NCBI RefSeq assembly: GCF_039540515.1
Contig: NZ_BAABFA010000023.1
Coordinates: 1 to 64,000 of the forward strand
Length of the DNA stretch: 64,000 nt
DNA from: Nemorincola caseinilytica
GTDB lineage: Bacteria > Bacteroidota > Bacteroidia > Chitinophagales > Chitinophagaceae
Reading direction: 5' to 3'
Below are positions 33,340-42,647 of this stretch, piece by piece. Both the position numbers and the translations under genes were made by a program. The notes beneath the pieces were generated by a model. That model saw only the letters and a list, made by a program, of their open reading frames with translations, made no database searches and was not told the origin of the DNA. The number at the start of each line of letters is the position of its first letter. Position 1 is the stretch's first letter.

Positions 33340-34959
33340 TTAGAATTTCAACCGCAGGCCGCCATAAATGTTGATACCGTATACCTGGTATCCGTACCAG
33401 CGCTGGTACTTGTTGTTGAGCAGGTTGTTCACCTGCAGGAAGGCAGAAAGACGGGGCAGTATCTGGTATTCACCGTTGATGTTCAGGTCGGTAACGGGGT
33501 TCAGGACAATGGCATTATACTGCGCATCGCGGGCATGTATGCCGCCCAGGAAGCAGAAGCCCAGCGATGTGTGCAGTTTCTTGGTCACGTCATAGGTCAC
33601 ATCGGCGGTTATGCGTGTAGTAGGCTCGTGCCATACATGCAGGTCGGTGCTGCTGTAGAAGCTGAACAGCTCTGCTGTAAGCCCTGCCGACCAATGCCTG
33701 GCCACAAAATACCTGCCCGATACCTGTGCCGATATGGCCTGAACATCCTGGTATATAAGGCGGAAGGTCTTCTGGTCGCCGGTATCGTTCAGGAAGGTGG
33801 GCAGACCGGCATAGTTCCACCAGCTGGCCTTGGCCGAGTAGGCGAAATGATCGCCGCCGCCACCCTGTACCTGCAGGAATATCTCATCGCGGCGGGTCTG
33901 TACCACAGGATACAGGCTGGCCATATAAGGGTTCTCTGTGGTAAGCTGTTCATAGGTGTTCTGCCGTAGCGATGCTTTCCATCCGCCTGTTACCCATGCG
34001 CTCAGGTTCGGTAGCTCCAGTGTGGCCTGCAGATCGGGTAGTATATATCCGTTACTGCCTTTACCAAGGCCAAAGCCCACCAACGCATGGCCACTAAAAT
34101 TCTTCGTATTCAGCTTCAGGCCGGGGGCGGCTATCACATAGTTGTTGGGTGTGGTAATGGTATCGGCCTTGTAGCTGGCCACTGCGCCCGAAAGGTCTAT
34201 GTGCAGGCCCAGGCTCTTGTTCAATTTGTATGTAACGGGCACATGCAGCATGGCCGATATCTCCGATGTATTGTGTCGCGCCGCATAGTAAGATGCACTT
34301 ATATCGGGCGCATAGGACAATTCTGATGAAGTATCCTTGTTATTGTCCATCCCTGCCGATATCCTTACCGAGGTGTACGCCTGTCTTACATCTTCCTGCT
34401 CATAGTTGTACAGCATGTGGTCGTAGCCATAGTAGCTATACCTGTTGTGGGCTGCCGACAGGCCGGCATGCCAGTCCTCTGCAGGCTTGTGCATGGCAAA
34501 AGCGGCATCGGCGCCCGACAGTGATGAACGCTGGTTCACTATCTGTCCCTTCTGCGATATATGATGCAGATGTATAGCCGTTTCGTGGTCCTTGCCGCGT
34601 ATGCTGCCTATACCTGCCTCGCCATATATGGTAGACAGGTTGCCCCCGCCCAGCTTCACATAGTTGGGGTAGGCCTGCTCGCCGGTATTCTTGCCAAGGG
34701 CCAGCGGGCGCAGCGGGGTAGAGTTGTATGCGTAGTAAAGTGTCTGCTGTGGCACATCGAAGTTAAGGCGTGGCCTGGAAGTGTCTACTGCAGGCATGGC
34801 CGGCTTCCACTCGGGTTTTGGGGCCTGTTTCACTTTGGGCTTGTAAGACTGGGTCACTTCTATGGTAGAGCCTTTCAGCACAGTATCGGCGCCACGCTGT
34901 GCGTGCACCATCGTTGCAGACATAAGTGATACCAATATGAGGCCGTGCCTTATTCTCAT
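33340..34959 (-). CDS. Outer-membrane beta-barrel protein related to TonB receptors
   Basis: 539 residues. Signal peptide MRIRHGLILVSLMSATMVHA|Q. A short N-terminal region VTQSYKPKVKQAPKPEWKP precedes about 16-18 predicted beta strands, and the C-terminus INIYGGLRLKF ends in the aromatic residue needed for barrel assembly. No TonB plug domain is visible, so it is a plugless barrel similar to the C-terminal half of TonB receptors. It follows the TPR protein in the operon (18 bases), a conserved order that suggests a shared complex with the TonB receptor. Function unknown. Confidence 0.82.
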   Translation of the reverse strand: MRIRHGLILVSLMSATMVHAQRGADTVLKGSTIEVTQSYKPKVKQAPKPEWKPAMPAVDTSRPRLNFDVPQQTLYYAYNSTPLRPLALGKNTGEQAYPNYVKLGGGNLSTIYGEAGIGSIRGKDHETAIHLHHISQKGQIVNQRSSLSGADAAFAMHKPAEDWHAGLSAAHNRYSYYGYDHMLYNYEQEDVRQAYTSVRISAGMDNNKDTSSELSYAPDISASYYAARHNTSEISAMLHVPVTYKLNKSLGLHIDLSGAVASYKADTITTPNNYVIAAPGLKLNTKNFSGHALVGFGLGKGSNGYILPDLQATLELPNLSAWVTGGWKASLRQNTYEQLTTENPYMASLYPVVQTRRDEIFLQVQGGGGDHFAYSAKASWWNYAGLPTFLNDTGDQKTFRLIYQDVQAISAQVSGRYFVARHWSAGLTAELFSFYSSTDLHVWHEPTTRITADVTYDVTKKLHTSLGFCFLGGIHARDAQYNAIVLNPVTDLNINGEYQILPRLSAFLQVNNLLNNKYQRWYGYQVYGINIYGGLRLKF

Positions 34960-34977
34960 TGTACGCTTGTCTTGTTT

Positions 34978-37900
34978 TTAATCCTCCAGCTTGCTTTGCT
35001 GCTTTTCCATTTTCTTTACTTCATCCAGCTTCCTGGTAGCTTCTTTCTTCAGCTCTGCATTCTTTGTGTTCTTCACTATGCTTTGCAGCAGTGCCTTTGC
35101 GTTGAAGAGGTCTTTTTCCTCTATCAATATATCTGCCAGCAGCAGGTAACTTCCCGTCACCCAGGTCTCGTAGCCCGATGACAGCCTTATGCTTTCGTTC
35201 GCGGCATCCTCTGCCTCTTTCAGCTTGCCCTGCTGTTTCAGTGTCAGGGCTATGTGGTAGCGGGCCTCGGCTGCTATTTCGCCTGTTTTGCCAGTTGCCA
35301 GTTGTTTATATATCTCCAGTGCCTCGGCAGCCTTATCGGTCACTTGCAGGCAGCGGGCCTTGTAGAGCTTTGCCTCGGCAAGGCCATCGGCCGATGTAGT
35401 GGGCGAGGCCGTGAGCGTATCGGAATATGCGTTGGCCTCGGTATGCCTGCCCGAGTGGTATGCACTCTTCATCAGCCCACGGTATATGGCCTCGCTCTGG
35501 CTATTCTCGGCGCTATTGGTGCGCAGTAGCAGATAGGTCTTATAGGCGCTTTCGGCGTCTTTCAGTTCCATGGCTATCACCGCCGCACGGCGTGCGCTGC
35601 TCTCAGAGAAATCGTTCCATGGTGTAGCCAATACCGCATTGAAATGTTCGCGGGCCTCGGCAAATTTCTTCAGCCTGTAGTTGCTTTCACCCAGGTAGTA
35701 ATGGGCTTTAATGGCATTGATGCCGTTAGGGTAGTGTTTCAGGTAGTCGGTATAGGCACGGCGGGCCTCTTCCCATTTACCTGCTATGAATTGCGATTCG
35801 CCCGCGGCATAGTAGGCCGATTCTACAGCGCCACTATCGCCCGATGGCAGGTCGCTCTCGTTCAGCAGCTCGGCATATTTGCCCGGCTGGTTCGACTGTA
35901 CATACAGGTTCTTCAATGCCTCCAGCGCTGCAAAACGCTCCTCTGCACCCGGGTGCTCTGTCACCACGCGCCTGTAGGCGGCTATGGCATTCGCATTGTC
36001 GTTCAGTTGCTGATAAGCAAAGCCCGTCTTCATCAGCGATCGCGCTACGAAGCTCTTATCTGCCGCAGAATCTATCAGGTATCTGAAAGAGGAAATGGCC
36101 GGCTTATAGCTTTCCATATCCATCTGTGTCACTGCTATCTCGTAGCGGGCATTGGCCGCGTATGTGGATGGTGGCTTCGACCTGGCTATCTGCTGTAGCA
36201 ATGCCAGTTTCTCCTGGTTGCGGTTCAGCAGACCCAGTATTATACCTTTCTGGAACTGTGCGTACTCAGCATCGGTACTACCCGATGCTATTATCTTCTC
36301 ATAAAGGCCCAGCGCCTTGGTATAGTTCTTTTGCAGGAACACGGCATCGGCTTCCAGCACATTGGTAGCTGCCACGAATTTAGTATCGCCCGATGCCGCC
36401 AGCCTGGCCTGAGCGAAGTAGTCCTGTGCGGCTACATAGTTGCCCATTTCCAGTGCAGAGTAGCCCATGTTCAGGTAGGCATGCTGCACGGTGGCCTGCG
36501 GGCTTATCTTCTCTACTATCCTTATGTCGCCTATACGGCTTATGAAGTTCTGTGAATAAGTTATAGCATCCGAATAGCGTTTGTCGTGGTAGGCAAGCTC
36601 GCCGCGCCAGAAGTAGGCGGCACGCTCATACTCGGGTATCACCGGCGTAGATAGCGACTTGGCAAAATATTCATCTGCCACAGCGGCCTCTCCCTTGCGG
36701 AACTGCTGCACAGCATAGCCATAGGTGGTCTTCTGGTACACCATGTTGTAATGCTCGTCCTTCGCCTGCACATCCTGCAGCAGTCGCAGAGCGTCCTCGT
36801 ATTGACTGGTCTTTATCAGCAGGTCCGAGCGCAGGGTCTTTGCCTCGTCCGTGAATTTCGAGTTCGGGAAGTTGGTGAGCAGGGTATTGGTCATGCGCAG
36901 CGCCTCGTCATTGTTGCCGTTCTCATAGCTGAGGCGGGCGTACAATATCATGGCGGCTTCCTGCTGCGGCTTGTTATATGGCATATCTGCACACAGCCCG
37001 AACGCATTGCGCGCACTTACCCTGTTACCTGTTTTCAGGTAGCAGTCGCCCAGCAGGTACATAGATGTCTGGCCCAGCGAGTCGTGGGCATTGCTCAGCA
37101 TCTTGAATTTTTCGGTGGCGTTCTTCCATTCGCCCAGCCTGTAGTAGCAATAAGCCATCTTGTACAGGTCTTCCTTGCCTATCTTCTTGGTATGCTCGTA
37201 GTAATACTCGAAGTAGGGCCTTGCACGGGCATATTCCTGCTCTTCAAAGAGGCATTGTGCGGCCAGCAGGTGCAGCTCATTGTGGTAGAACGACTTCTCC
37301 TTGCTGCTGATAAGGGTATCTGTCAGCGACAGCGCCCTCGCCCTGTTGCCTTTGAAGTAGTATATCTCGGCTATGTAGTATGGTACATAGGCACGGTATT
37401 CTTTCTCGTCCTTTATGATGTCGAAGCTGCGGAGCGCCTCATCATACTTGTTCTCGTTATAGCATAGCAGGCCATAGTAGTAGTTGCCCGCCATGTAGTA
37501 TTTGGTACCCTTCAGGTCTTTGATGTAGGCAAAGAGAGGTTTGGCCTTATCCAGTTGTTTGTTATTGAAGTAGCAGTACGCCAGCTCGAATTTCTGGTCG
37601 CCTACCTCATCATTGTCCAGGTTGGCCACGCCTGCCTCTTCGTAGTACTTTATGGCCGCAGCATACTTGTCTTTCTGAAAGTAGTATTGCGCCAGTGTGT
37701 AGCTGAGGCGTTGCGTATATGCGGGGTTCACTGTCTCGCTCAGCGTCTTCACGGCATAGGCAGGTGCGTCCCCGGCATCGGCCTTCAGCTTGGCCACCGC
37801 CATATTGAACCTGGCCTTGTCAGCATCCGATGGGTCGGGCTGCGCTACTTTGCGGTCGTCAGTTTTTACGCCTTTCGAGGCCGACAGCCCCGATACCGCA

Positions 37901-38055
37901 TAATGGCCCTGGTGCTGCTGTTCGTCCGAAAGGGATGGATATTTATTATGCGGTGCCTGCGAAGCATTCACTTGTGCATATGCATAGGGTGCCCTCACCG
38001 CGATAGCGATACAGGCCATGATCATAAGCGAAGGTCTCCGGGGTAGTAAGTTCAT
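34978..38055 (-). CDS. Large secreted tetratricopeptide repeat protein
   Basis: 1025 residues. Signal peptide MNLLPRRPSLMIMACIAIAVRAPYAYA|Q, then about 20-25 TPR or TPR-like repeats to the end (for example YTLAQYYFQKDKYAAAIKYYEEA, KMAYCYYRLGEWKNATEKF). A Lys/Glu-rich helix closes it. Probably periplasmic and acting as a scaffold. It sits between a TonB-dependent receptor (10 bases upstream) and a barrel protein (18 bases downstream), so it likely belongs to one envelope complex. TPRs of this kind resemble YbgF/BamD-type assembly factors. Confidence 0.88.
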   Translation of the reverse strand: MNLLPRRPSLMIMACIAIAVRAPYAYAQVNASQAPHNKYPSLSDEQQHQGHYAVSGLSASKGVKTDDRKVAQPDPSDADKARFNMAVAKLKADAGDAPAYAVKTLSETVNPAYTQRLSYTLAQYYFQKDKYAAAIKYYEEAGVANLDNDEVGDQKFELAYCYFNNKQLDKAKPLFAYIKDLKGTKYYMAGNYYYGLLCYNENKYDEALRSFDIIKDEKEYRAYVPYYIAEIYYFKGNRARALSLTDTLISSKEKSFYHNELHLLAAQCLFEEQEYARARPYFEYYYEHTKKIGKEDLYKMAYCYYRLGEWKNATEKFKMLSNAHDSLGQTSMYLLGDCYLKTGNRVSARNAFGLCADMPYNKPQQEAAMILYARLSYENGNNDEALRMTNTLLTNFPNSKFTDEAKTLRSDLLIKTSQYEDALRLLQDVQAKDEHYNMVYQKTTYGYAVQQFRKGEAAVADEYFAKSLSTPVIPEYERAAYFWRGELAYHDKRYSDAITYSQNFISRIGDIRIVEKISPQATVQHAYLNMGYSALEMGNYVAAQDYFAQARLAASGDTKFVAATNVLEADAVFLQKNYTKALGLYEKIIASGSTDAEYAQFQKGIILGLLNRNQEKLALLQQIARSKPPSTYAANARYEIAVTQMDMESYKPAISSFRYLIDSAADKSFVARSLMKTGFAYQQLNDNANAIAAYRRVVTEHPGAEERFAALEALKNLYVQSNQPGKYAELLNESDLPSGDSGAVESAYYAAGESQFIAGKWEEARRAYTDYLKHYPNGINAIKAHYYLGESNYRLKKFAEAREHFNAVLATPWNDFSESSARRAAVIAMELKDAESAYKTYLLLRTNSAENSQSEAIYRGLMKSAYHSGRHTEANAYSDTLTASPTTSADGLAEAKLYKARCLQVTDKAAEALEIYKQLATGKTGEIAAEARYHIALTLKQQGKLKEAEDAANESIRLSSGYETWVTGSYLLLADILIEEKDLFNAKALLQSIVKNTKNAELKKEATRKLDEVKKMEKQQSKLED

Positions 38056-38064
38056 CAGACAGTT

Positions 38065-40392
38065 TTAAAAGTTCCATGTCAGATTTACACTCGGGAATAA
38101 AGGTAGCTGGTATTTCTTAGTGTTCGTCAACCTGTCCACATAAAAAATGTTATTGCGGTTGTAAGCGTTCGTAGCAGCGAACGTCAGATCTAAGCTCGAG
38201 TGCTCCCTCAGCGGTATATGCTTCTTGGCAGAGAGGTCCAGCCTGTGGAAGTAGGACAGGCGGCCGCCGTTTATCTCGTCGGCATATATTATGTTCACCT
38301 GGCCATTAGGCACTGCGGGATTGGTCTGCAGGCCCATAGAGAAGTTCTCGTAGAAGCCCTGTGTCTGCGTGAAGGGGAATGGTGCGCGCAGGTTGTAGCG
38401 TGCAGAAAGTTCCCAGTCCTTTTTGCTGCCTGCAGTGTAGGAGGCCACTATATTGCTGTTGAAGCGCGTATCGAAGGGGGCAGGGTAGGTCTGCTTGTTG
38501 CCTTTGCCGTCTATGCCGGTATAGTTCACCACCTGGTAGCCCATAGCGGCCCAGAGGTAGATGCGGTCCTTGCTGTATTTGGCAGAAAGGTCTATACCGC
38601 TGGCTATACCCGATGAGGCTACAAAGTCGGGGTCGTTCACCTGTGTCTTGTGCCTGTTCAGTTCATTTATCTGGTCAAAGTATTTTATCCAGGGCTCTGC
38701 GTTCAGTTCCACGCGGTTCACGTCCACTTCCAGGCCACATACTGCATGGTACGATTTCTGCAGGTTCGATTTTACGATCTCTCCGTTCGCGTTCCTTATC
38801 CTCTGGTCGGGGCTCAGGAGGAAACCTGCGAACAGGTTCACGATGTCTATATCGGATTTAGTACTAACGATGGTCTGCGAATAGATACCCGTAGCGCCCT
38901 TCAGGCGAACGTTGTCCGATATGTTGTACTTGATACCAAGGCGGGGCTCAGGAGACATCCTGTTCAGCTCAGAGTAGTACTGTATACGCAAGCTGGGCTC
39001 TATTATCACTTTGGTGTTCAGGTTGTGGCGGTACATGAAGTAGAGCGATGCTATGGTGCCCTGCCTGTCCTGCGTGGTAGATACCCCCGCGCTGCTGTAG
39101 TAGCTCAGCGATGTGTTCAGGCCATTTATCTCCACACCGTATTTCAACTGGCTGTAGTTCTTCAGGAAGTAGGTGAAGTTGATAGCCGCCTCAAAGCCGC
39201 CTACGCTGCTGGTGCGGGGCAGGGTATCGGTGCCGGAGCTCAGTTTTTCGTTGCTTATGTCGTAGTGCGAGTAGGCGAACTTACCGTCTATAAGTGCAGA
39301 AGTACCGGCGGGCGATACCACGAAGGTAGCGCCGCCACCTGTGGTCTTCCAGCGGTAGTCGGCTATTTTCTCGCCTGTGGTATCGTTCAACAGGTTGGCC
39401 CTGTCGTCAAAGTTGAAGCCGAATACGTTCAGCTTGCTACCATTGTCACCGCTGAAGGTCACCTTGCCATACAGGTCGCGGAACTGGAAGGGCAGGCCGT
39501 TGGCATATGCATCGCCCAGGCTGCCATATAGTGCTTTGGAAGATTCGTAAAGGTAGCTCTGCTTGCCTGTCACCAGGAAAGAGATACCGGCGCCATTGTC
39601 TTTCTTAGACTTCACCAGTGGGCCTTCTACCATTGCCCTCGTCATGATGGGCGATGCCGAAAGCAGGCCGCTTATCCGGTTCTTGTTACCGTCGCGGGTG
39701 TGTACGTCCACTATGGCCGCAGTACGGTTGCCGTACTGTGCGCTGAAGCCTGCTGTATAAACGTCCACGTTACGGATGGCCTCTGTCTCGAACACAGAGA
39801 ACAGGCCTATAGAGTGGAAGGGGTTGTAGATAGTAACACCATCAAGATATATGCCCACCTGCGATGGAGAACCACCGCGTATGTATAGCTGGCCACCCTG
39901 GTCGCCGGTGAAGATAACACCCGGTATCACCTGCAGGTACTGTGCCACATCGGGCTCGCCACCGGCACTGGGCAGCATCTTCAGCTGGCGCGGTGTTACG
40001 GTGGTCACACCTGTGTTGATGCGCGTGAGCTTCTCGGTCTTGCGGCCCGATACCGTCACGTCCTTCAGCGATACCTCTTTGGTAGTGATGTATATCTTTT
40101 TGGTCACGATAGCGTCCGGCAGTATGTTCGCATCGGTGATGCTGCTGTCATAGCCTATTGCGGTCACCAGCAGCTTGTAGCTGCCCGGTGCGAGGGTTAG
40201 GGAGAAGTAGCCGTTCACATCTGTCTGCACACCTGTTTTGCCATTTATCACCGTCACGTTGGTGTAGATCATAGGTTCGCCCGTTTTCTTGTCGTATACG
40301 AAACCTTTTATCGTACCATTATTATTTTGCGCGCTGGCAAGAAAGGGCAATAGGAAAAGAAAAGCGGCCAGGAGGCCTAAGCTTTTTTGCAT
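38065..40392 (-). CDS. TonB-dependent receptor with carboxypeptidase-like N-terminal domain
   Basis: 775 residues. Signal peptide (1-21), then a CarboxypepD_reg-like domain (about 25-105, GTIKGFVYDKKTGEPMIYTNV). A plug domain follows (about 115-230, MLPSAGGEPDVAQYLQVIPGV and GGQLYIRGGSPSQVGIYLDG), then a 22-strand-type barrel ending in FPSVNLTWNF. It should import a large ligand across the outer membrane with TonB energy. No SusD-like partner is adjacent, so it is not a SusCD pair. First gene of the operon running to 30872, behind a well-matched promoter. Confidence 0.92.
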   Translation of the reverse strand: MQKSLGLLAAFLFLLPFLASAQNNNGTIKGFVYDKKTGEPMIYTNVTVINGKTGVQTDVNGYFSLTLAPGSYKLLVTAIGYDSSITDANILPDAIVTKKIYITTKEVSLKDVTVSGRKTEKLTRINTGVTTVTPRQLKMLPSAGGEPDVAQYLQVIPGVIFTGDQGGQLYIRGGSPSQVGIYLDGVTIYNPFHSIGLFSVFETEAIRNVDVYTAGFSAQYGNRTAAIVDVHTRDGNKNRISGLLSASPIMTRAMVEGPLVKSKKDNGAGISFLVTGKQSYLYESSKALYGSLGDAYANGLPFQFRDLYGKVTFSGDNGSKLNVFGFNFDDRANLLNDTTGEKIADYRWKTTGGGATFVVSPAGTSALIDGKFAYSHYDISNEKLSSGTDTLPRTSSVGGFEAAINFTYFLKNYSQLKYGVEINGLNTSLSYYSSAGVSTTQDRQGTIASLYFMYRHNLNTKVIIEPSLRIQYYSELNRMSPEPRLGIKYNISDNVRLKGATGIYSQTIVSTKSDIDIVNLFAGFLLSPDQRIRNANGEIVKSNLQKSYHAVCGLEVDVNRVELNAEPWIKYFDQINELNRHKTQVNDPDFVASSGIASGIDLSAKYSKDRIYLWAAMGYQVVNYTGIDGKGNKQTYPAPFDTRFNSNIVASYTAGSKKDWELSARYNLRAPFPFTQTQGFYENFSMGLQTNPAVPNGQVNIIYADEINGGRLSYFHRLDLSAKKHIPLREHSSLDLTFAATNAYNRNNIFYVDRLTNTKKYQLPLFPSVNLTWNF

Positions 40393-40463
40393 GATATAAG
40401 TGTGTTTAGAATGTATGTAAAATGGCTTTCGGTATACGATGCATACCCAATTTTCAAACCGGA

Positions 40464-40494
40464 CAAAGATAGGAATAACCTAATGGCTAACAAA
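40464..40494 (-). promoter_or_regulatory. Promoter of the TonB-receptor operon
   Basis: On the minus strand TTTG (40494-40491), a 19-base spacer and TATCTTTG (40471-40464) match the Bacteroidota -33/-7 consensus fully. The ATG is at 40392, leaving a leader of about 65 bases. Confidence 0.7.
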
Positions 40495-40589
40495 TGCTAT
40501 AATTTTGTGAAAATTCAGATGCGACCGCCCCTATATTCTGTTAGGACAGAGCCATTTCCCTCCAAAAGGGGGATATCGCCAATGCAGGA

Positions 40590-40629
40590 AATATGAAGCA
40601 GAAAGTGGAGCCACTTCATACTTCATATT
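40590..40629. repeat. Long near-perfect inverted repeat between divergent or tandem genes
   Basis: Two 19-base arms (40590-40608 and 40611-40629) match at 16 positions with a two-base centre. The sequence is rich in GAAG/CTTC. It lies between the TonB-receptor promoter and the heptamer repeat that follows the MATE gene. It could end MATE transcription as a hairpin without T-run, or be a binding site. Confidence 0.5.
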
Positions 40630-40649
40630 CCATTCTCACATGCATCACG

Positions 40650-40689
40650 AATTCATAATTCATAACTCATAATTCATAATTCATAATTC
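40650..40689. repeat. Tandem heptamer (AATTCAT)5 at the MATE 3-prime end
   Basis: Five copies of AATTCAT, the third changed to AACTCAT, run from 40650 to 40684, followed by a partial AATTC that reaches the MATE stop codon. The same unit occurs at 21512-21545. The array touches the coding end but is not translated. Confidence 0.9.
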
Positions 40690-42110
40690 TAAACTTTCAC
40701 CGTCTTCCATCTACCCATGCGGAAGAACAGGTATACGGCCAGCGCCATCAGGGTCTCGGCCACAGGTACGGCTATGAATACCCCTGTCACCCCTATGTCG
40801 GTATACTTGTGCAGCAGCCATGCAAAAGGTATCTGGAACACCCAGAAGCCGAAGAAATAGATCCATGTAGGTGTGCGGGTATCGCCCGCGCCATTGAAGG
40901 CCTGTGTCACCACCATGCCTATACCGTAGAATATATAACCCGCACTGATGATCTGCAGCGCCTGTGCCGCATATTGCATTTGCTCCGTTTGCGCTGCAGG
41001 TATGAACATACCTGCCAACGGATGGGCAAAGAACAGGAACAGCACCGTTACGCAGGCCATGAATATCACATTGTATTTTATGGTCATGGTCACACTCTTT
41101 TCTGCCCTGTCGGGTAGCTGTGCGCCCAGGTTCTGCCCCACCAGCGTGGCCACGGCATTGCTCATACCCCAGGCGGGCATTATGAAAAATACCACCATGC
41201 GAATGGCCGTCTGGTATCCTGCCGATGCCGCACTGCCATACTCTGCCACCATAGTTGCCAGGAATATCCAGCTGGCCGATGCTATGATGAACTGGAAGGT
41301 AGCAGGCGAAGCTATGCCTATCAGCCCTTTCAGGATATTGGCCGACGGCCTGAAATGATGGGCCTTTATCTTCAGCGTGCCCGATGCCTTCCACAGGTGG
41401 TATAGCTGGTACAGCACGCCTATGCTGCGGCCGGTAGTGGTGGCTATGGCCGCGCCTGTTACCCCGAATTCGGGAAAGAACCCTATGCCGAATATAAGCA
41501 GGGGGTCCAGCACTATATTAAAGGCATTGCCCAGCCAAAGGCTCTTCATGGCTATAGATGCGTTGCCCGCCCCGCGGAACACGCCATTGATAAGGAACAG
41601 CAGTATGATGGCTATATTGAAGCCGTACATGATGCGGGCATAGGTGATGCCCTGCTCTATGGCCGCAGGCTCGGCGCCCATCAGCCGCAGTATATCACCT
41701 GCATATATGTAGCCCGGTATACCTATCACTATCGATGATATGACGCCCAGCAGTATGGCCTGTGCGCCGGCATGGGCCGCCTCTTCGGTATTCTTTTCGC
41801 CCACGCGCCGGGCCACCATAGCGGTAGCGGCGGCGCTAAGGCCTATGCCCACCGAGTATACCAGTGTGATGACGGACTCCGTAAGGCCTACTACCGACAC
41901 GGCATGTACGCCCAGCTTGTTCACAAAGAATATATCCACCACTGCGAATACCGATTCCAGTGCCAGTTCCAGCATCATAGGTATAGCCAGCAGCGCCACT
42001 GCCTTGCCCAGGCTTATAGTGGTAAAATCGTACTCGTCTCCGCGCAGGGCAGAGCGTATTATGGCCCAGTAATTGGGCTTCCCGGCCTTTACGGCCTCAT
42101 TGTTGTTCAT
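40689..42110 (-). CDS. MATE family efflux transporter
   Basis: 473 residues with twelve membrane helices in two six-helix lobes (for example IPMMLELALESVFAVVDIFFV and PATFQFIIASASWIFLATMV). The pattern fits the MatE/NorM/DinF class, which exports cationic compounds in exchange for sodium or protons. It is a single gene; the -7 box TACCTTTG at 42149-42142 lies 31 bases before its ATG. Its 3-prime end runs into the heptamer repeat. Substrate unknown. Confidence 0.95.
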   Translation of the reverse strand: MNNNEAVKAGKPNYWAIIRSALRGDEYDFTTISLGKAVALLAIPMMLELALESVFAVVDIFFVNKLGVHAVSVVGLTESVITLVYSVGIGLSAAATAMVARRVGEKNTEEAAHAGAQAILLGVISSIVIGIPGYIYAGDILRLMGAEPAAIEQGITYARIMYGFNIAIILLFLINGVFRGAGNASIAMKSLWLGNAFNIVLDPLLIFGIGFFPEFGVTGAAIATTTGRSIGVLYQLYHLWKASGTLKIKAHHFRPSANILKGLIGIASPATFQFIIASASWIFLATMVAEYGSAASAGYQTAIRMVVFFIMPAWGMSNAVATLVGQNLGAQLPDRAEKSVTMTIKYNVIFMACVTVLFLFFAHPLAGMFIPAAQTEQMQYAAQALQIISAGYIFYGIGMVVTQAFNGAGDTRTPTWIYFFGFWVFQIPFAWLLHKYTDIGVTGVFIAVPVAETLMALAVYLFFRMGRWKTVKV

Positions 42111-42141
42111 TGTTATAGGTCTTGTGTGTTTGTAAGGGTAG

Positions 42142-42149
42142 CAAAGGTA
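42142..42149 (-). promoter_or_regulatory. -7 box TACCTTTG for MATE gene
   Basis: On the minus strand TACCTTTG matches TAnnTTTG, 31 bases before ATG 42110. A TTTG at 42178-42175 lies 25 bases upstream, too far for a standard -33 spacing. Confidence 0.45.
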
Positions 42150-42200
42150 AAAGGATGCCCGATGCAGATATCCACAAATTTCTGAATGGATGCGGTGTCC

Positions 42201-42644
42201 TTATCTCATGCTCCCAAGGTGTTTTTCCAGTTTTTCTATGTTCTGCTCCAGGCCCTTGTCCGCCTTGAACTGCTCTATCACTTTATCCAGTTGCTCCGGC
42301 GAGTCGAATTCCATGTGCCACGAAAGATGTGTGCTGTCTCCATCGGCCCTGAACCGTATAGTGGCATGGAACTTTGGCCCCGATACATGGTCGTAGGCTA
42401 TCAGTTCGTTCTCTACTACCTCGGTAAAGATGCTTTTGTTCTTATAGTCGGTACCGTCAGGCCCATGCATCACCAGTTCCCATGCGCCACCGGGGCGCAG
42501 GTCCATTGTATATATGGTATTGCTGAAGTCGTTGGGTCCCCACCATTTGGCTATATGTGCCGGATCGGTGAATGCCTTCCATACCAGGCTCACAGGGGCA
42601 TTGAGCGTACGCTCAATGAAAAGGCTTTTATCGGTCTTTTTCAT
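42201..42644 (-). CDS. SRPBCC/AHSA1 domain protein
   Basis: 147 residues, one AHSA1 (START-like) domain: SLFIERTLNAPVSLVWKAFTDPAHIAKWWGP near the N-terminus, LRPGGAWELVMHGPDG and the C-terminal helix VIEQFKADKGLEQNIEKLEKHL. Such domains bind hydrophobic ligands or Hsp90. Third gene of the ArsR operon, three bases after the two-domain AHSA1 gene. Ligand unknown. Confidence 0.92.
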   Translation of the reverse strand: MKKTDKSLFIERTLNAPVSLVWKAFTDPAHIAKWWGPNDFSNTIYTMDLRPGGAWELVMHGPDGTDYKNKSIFTEVVENELIAYDHVSGPKFHATIRFRADGDSTHLSWHMEFDSPEQLDKVIEQFKADKGLEQNIEKLEKHLGSMR

Positions 42645-42647
42645 AGG

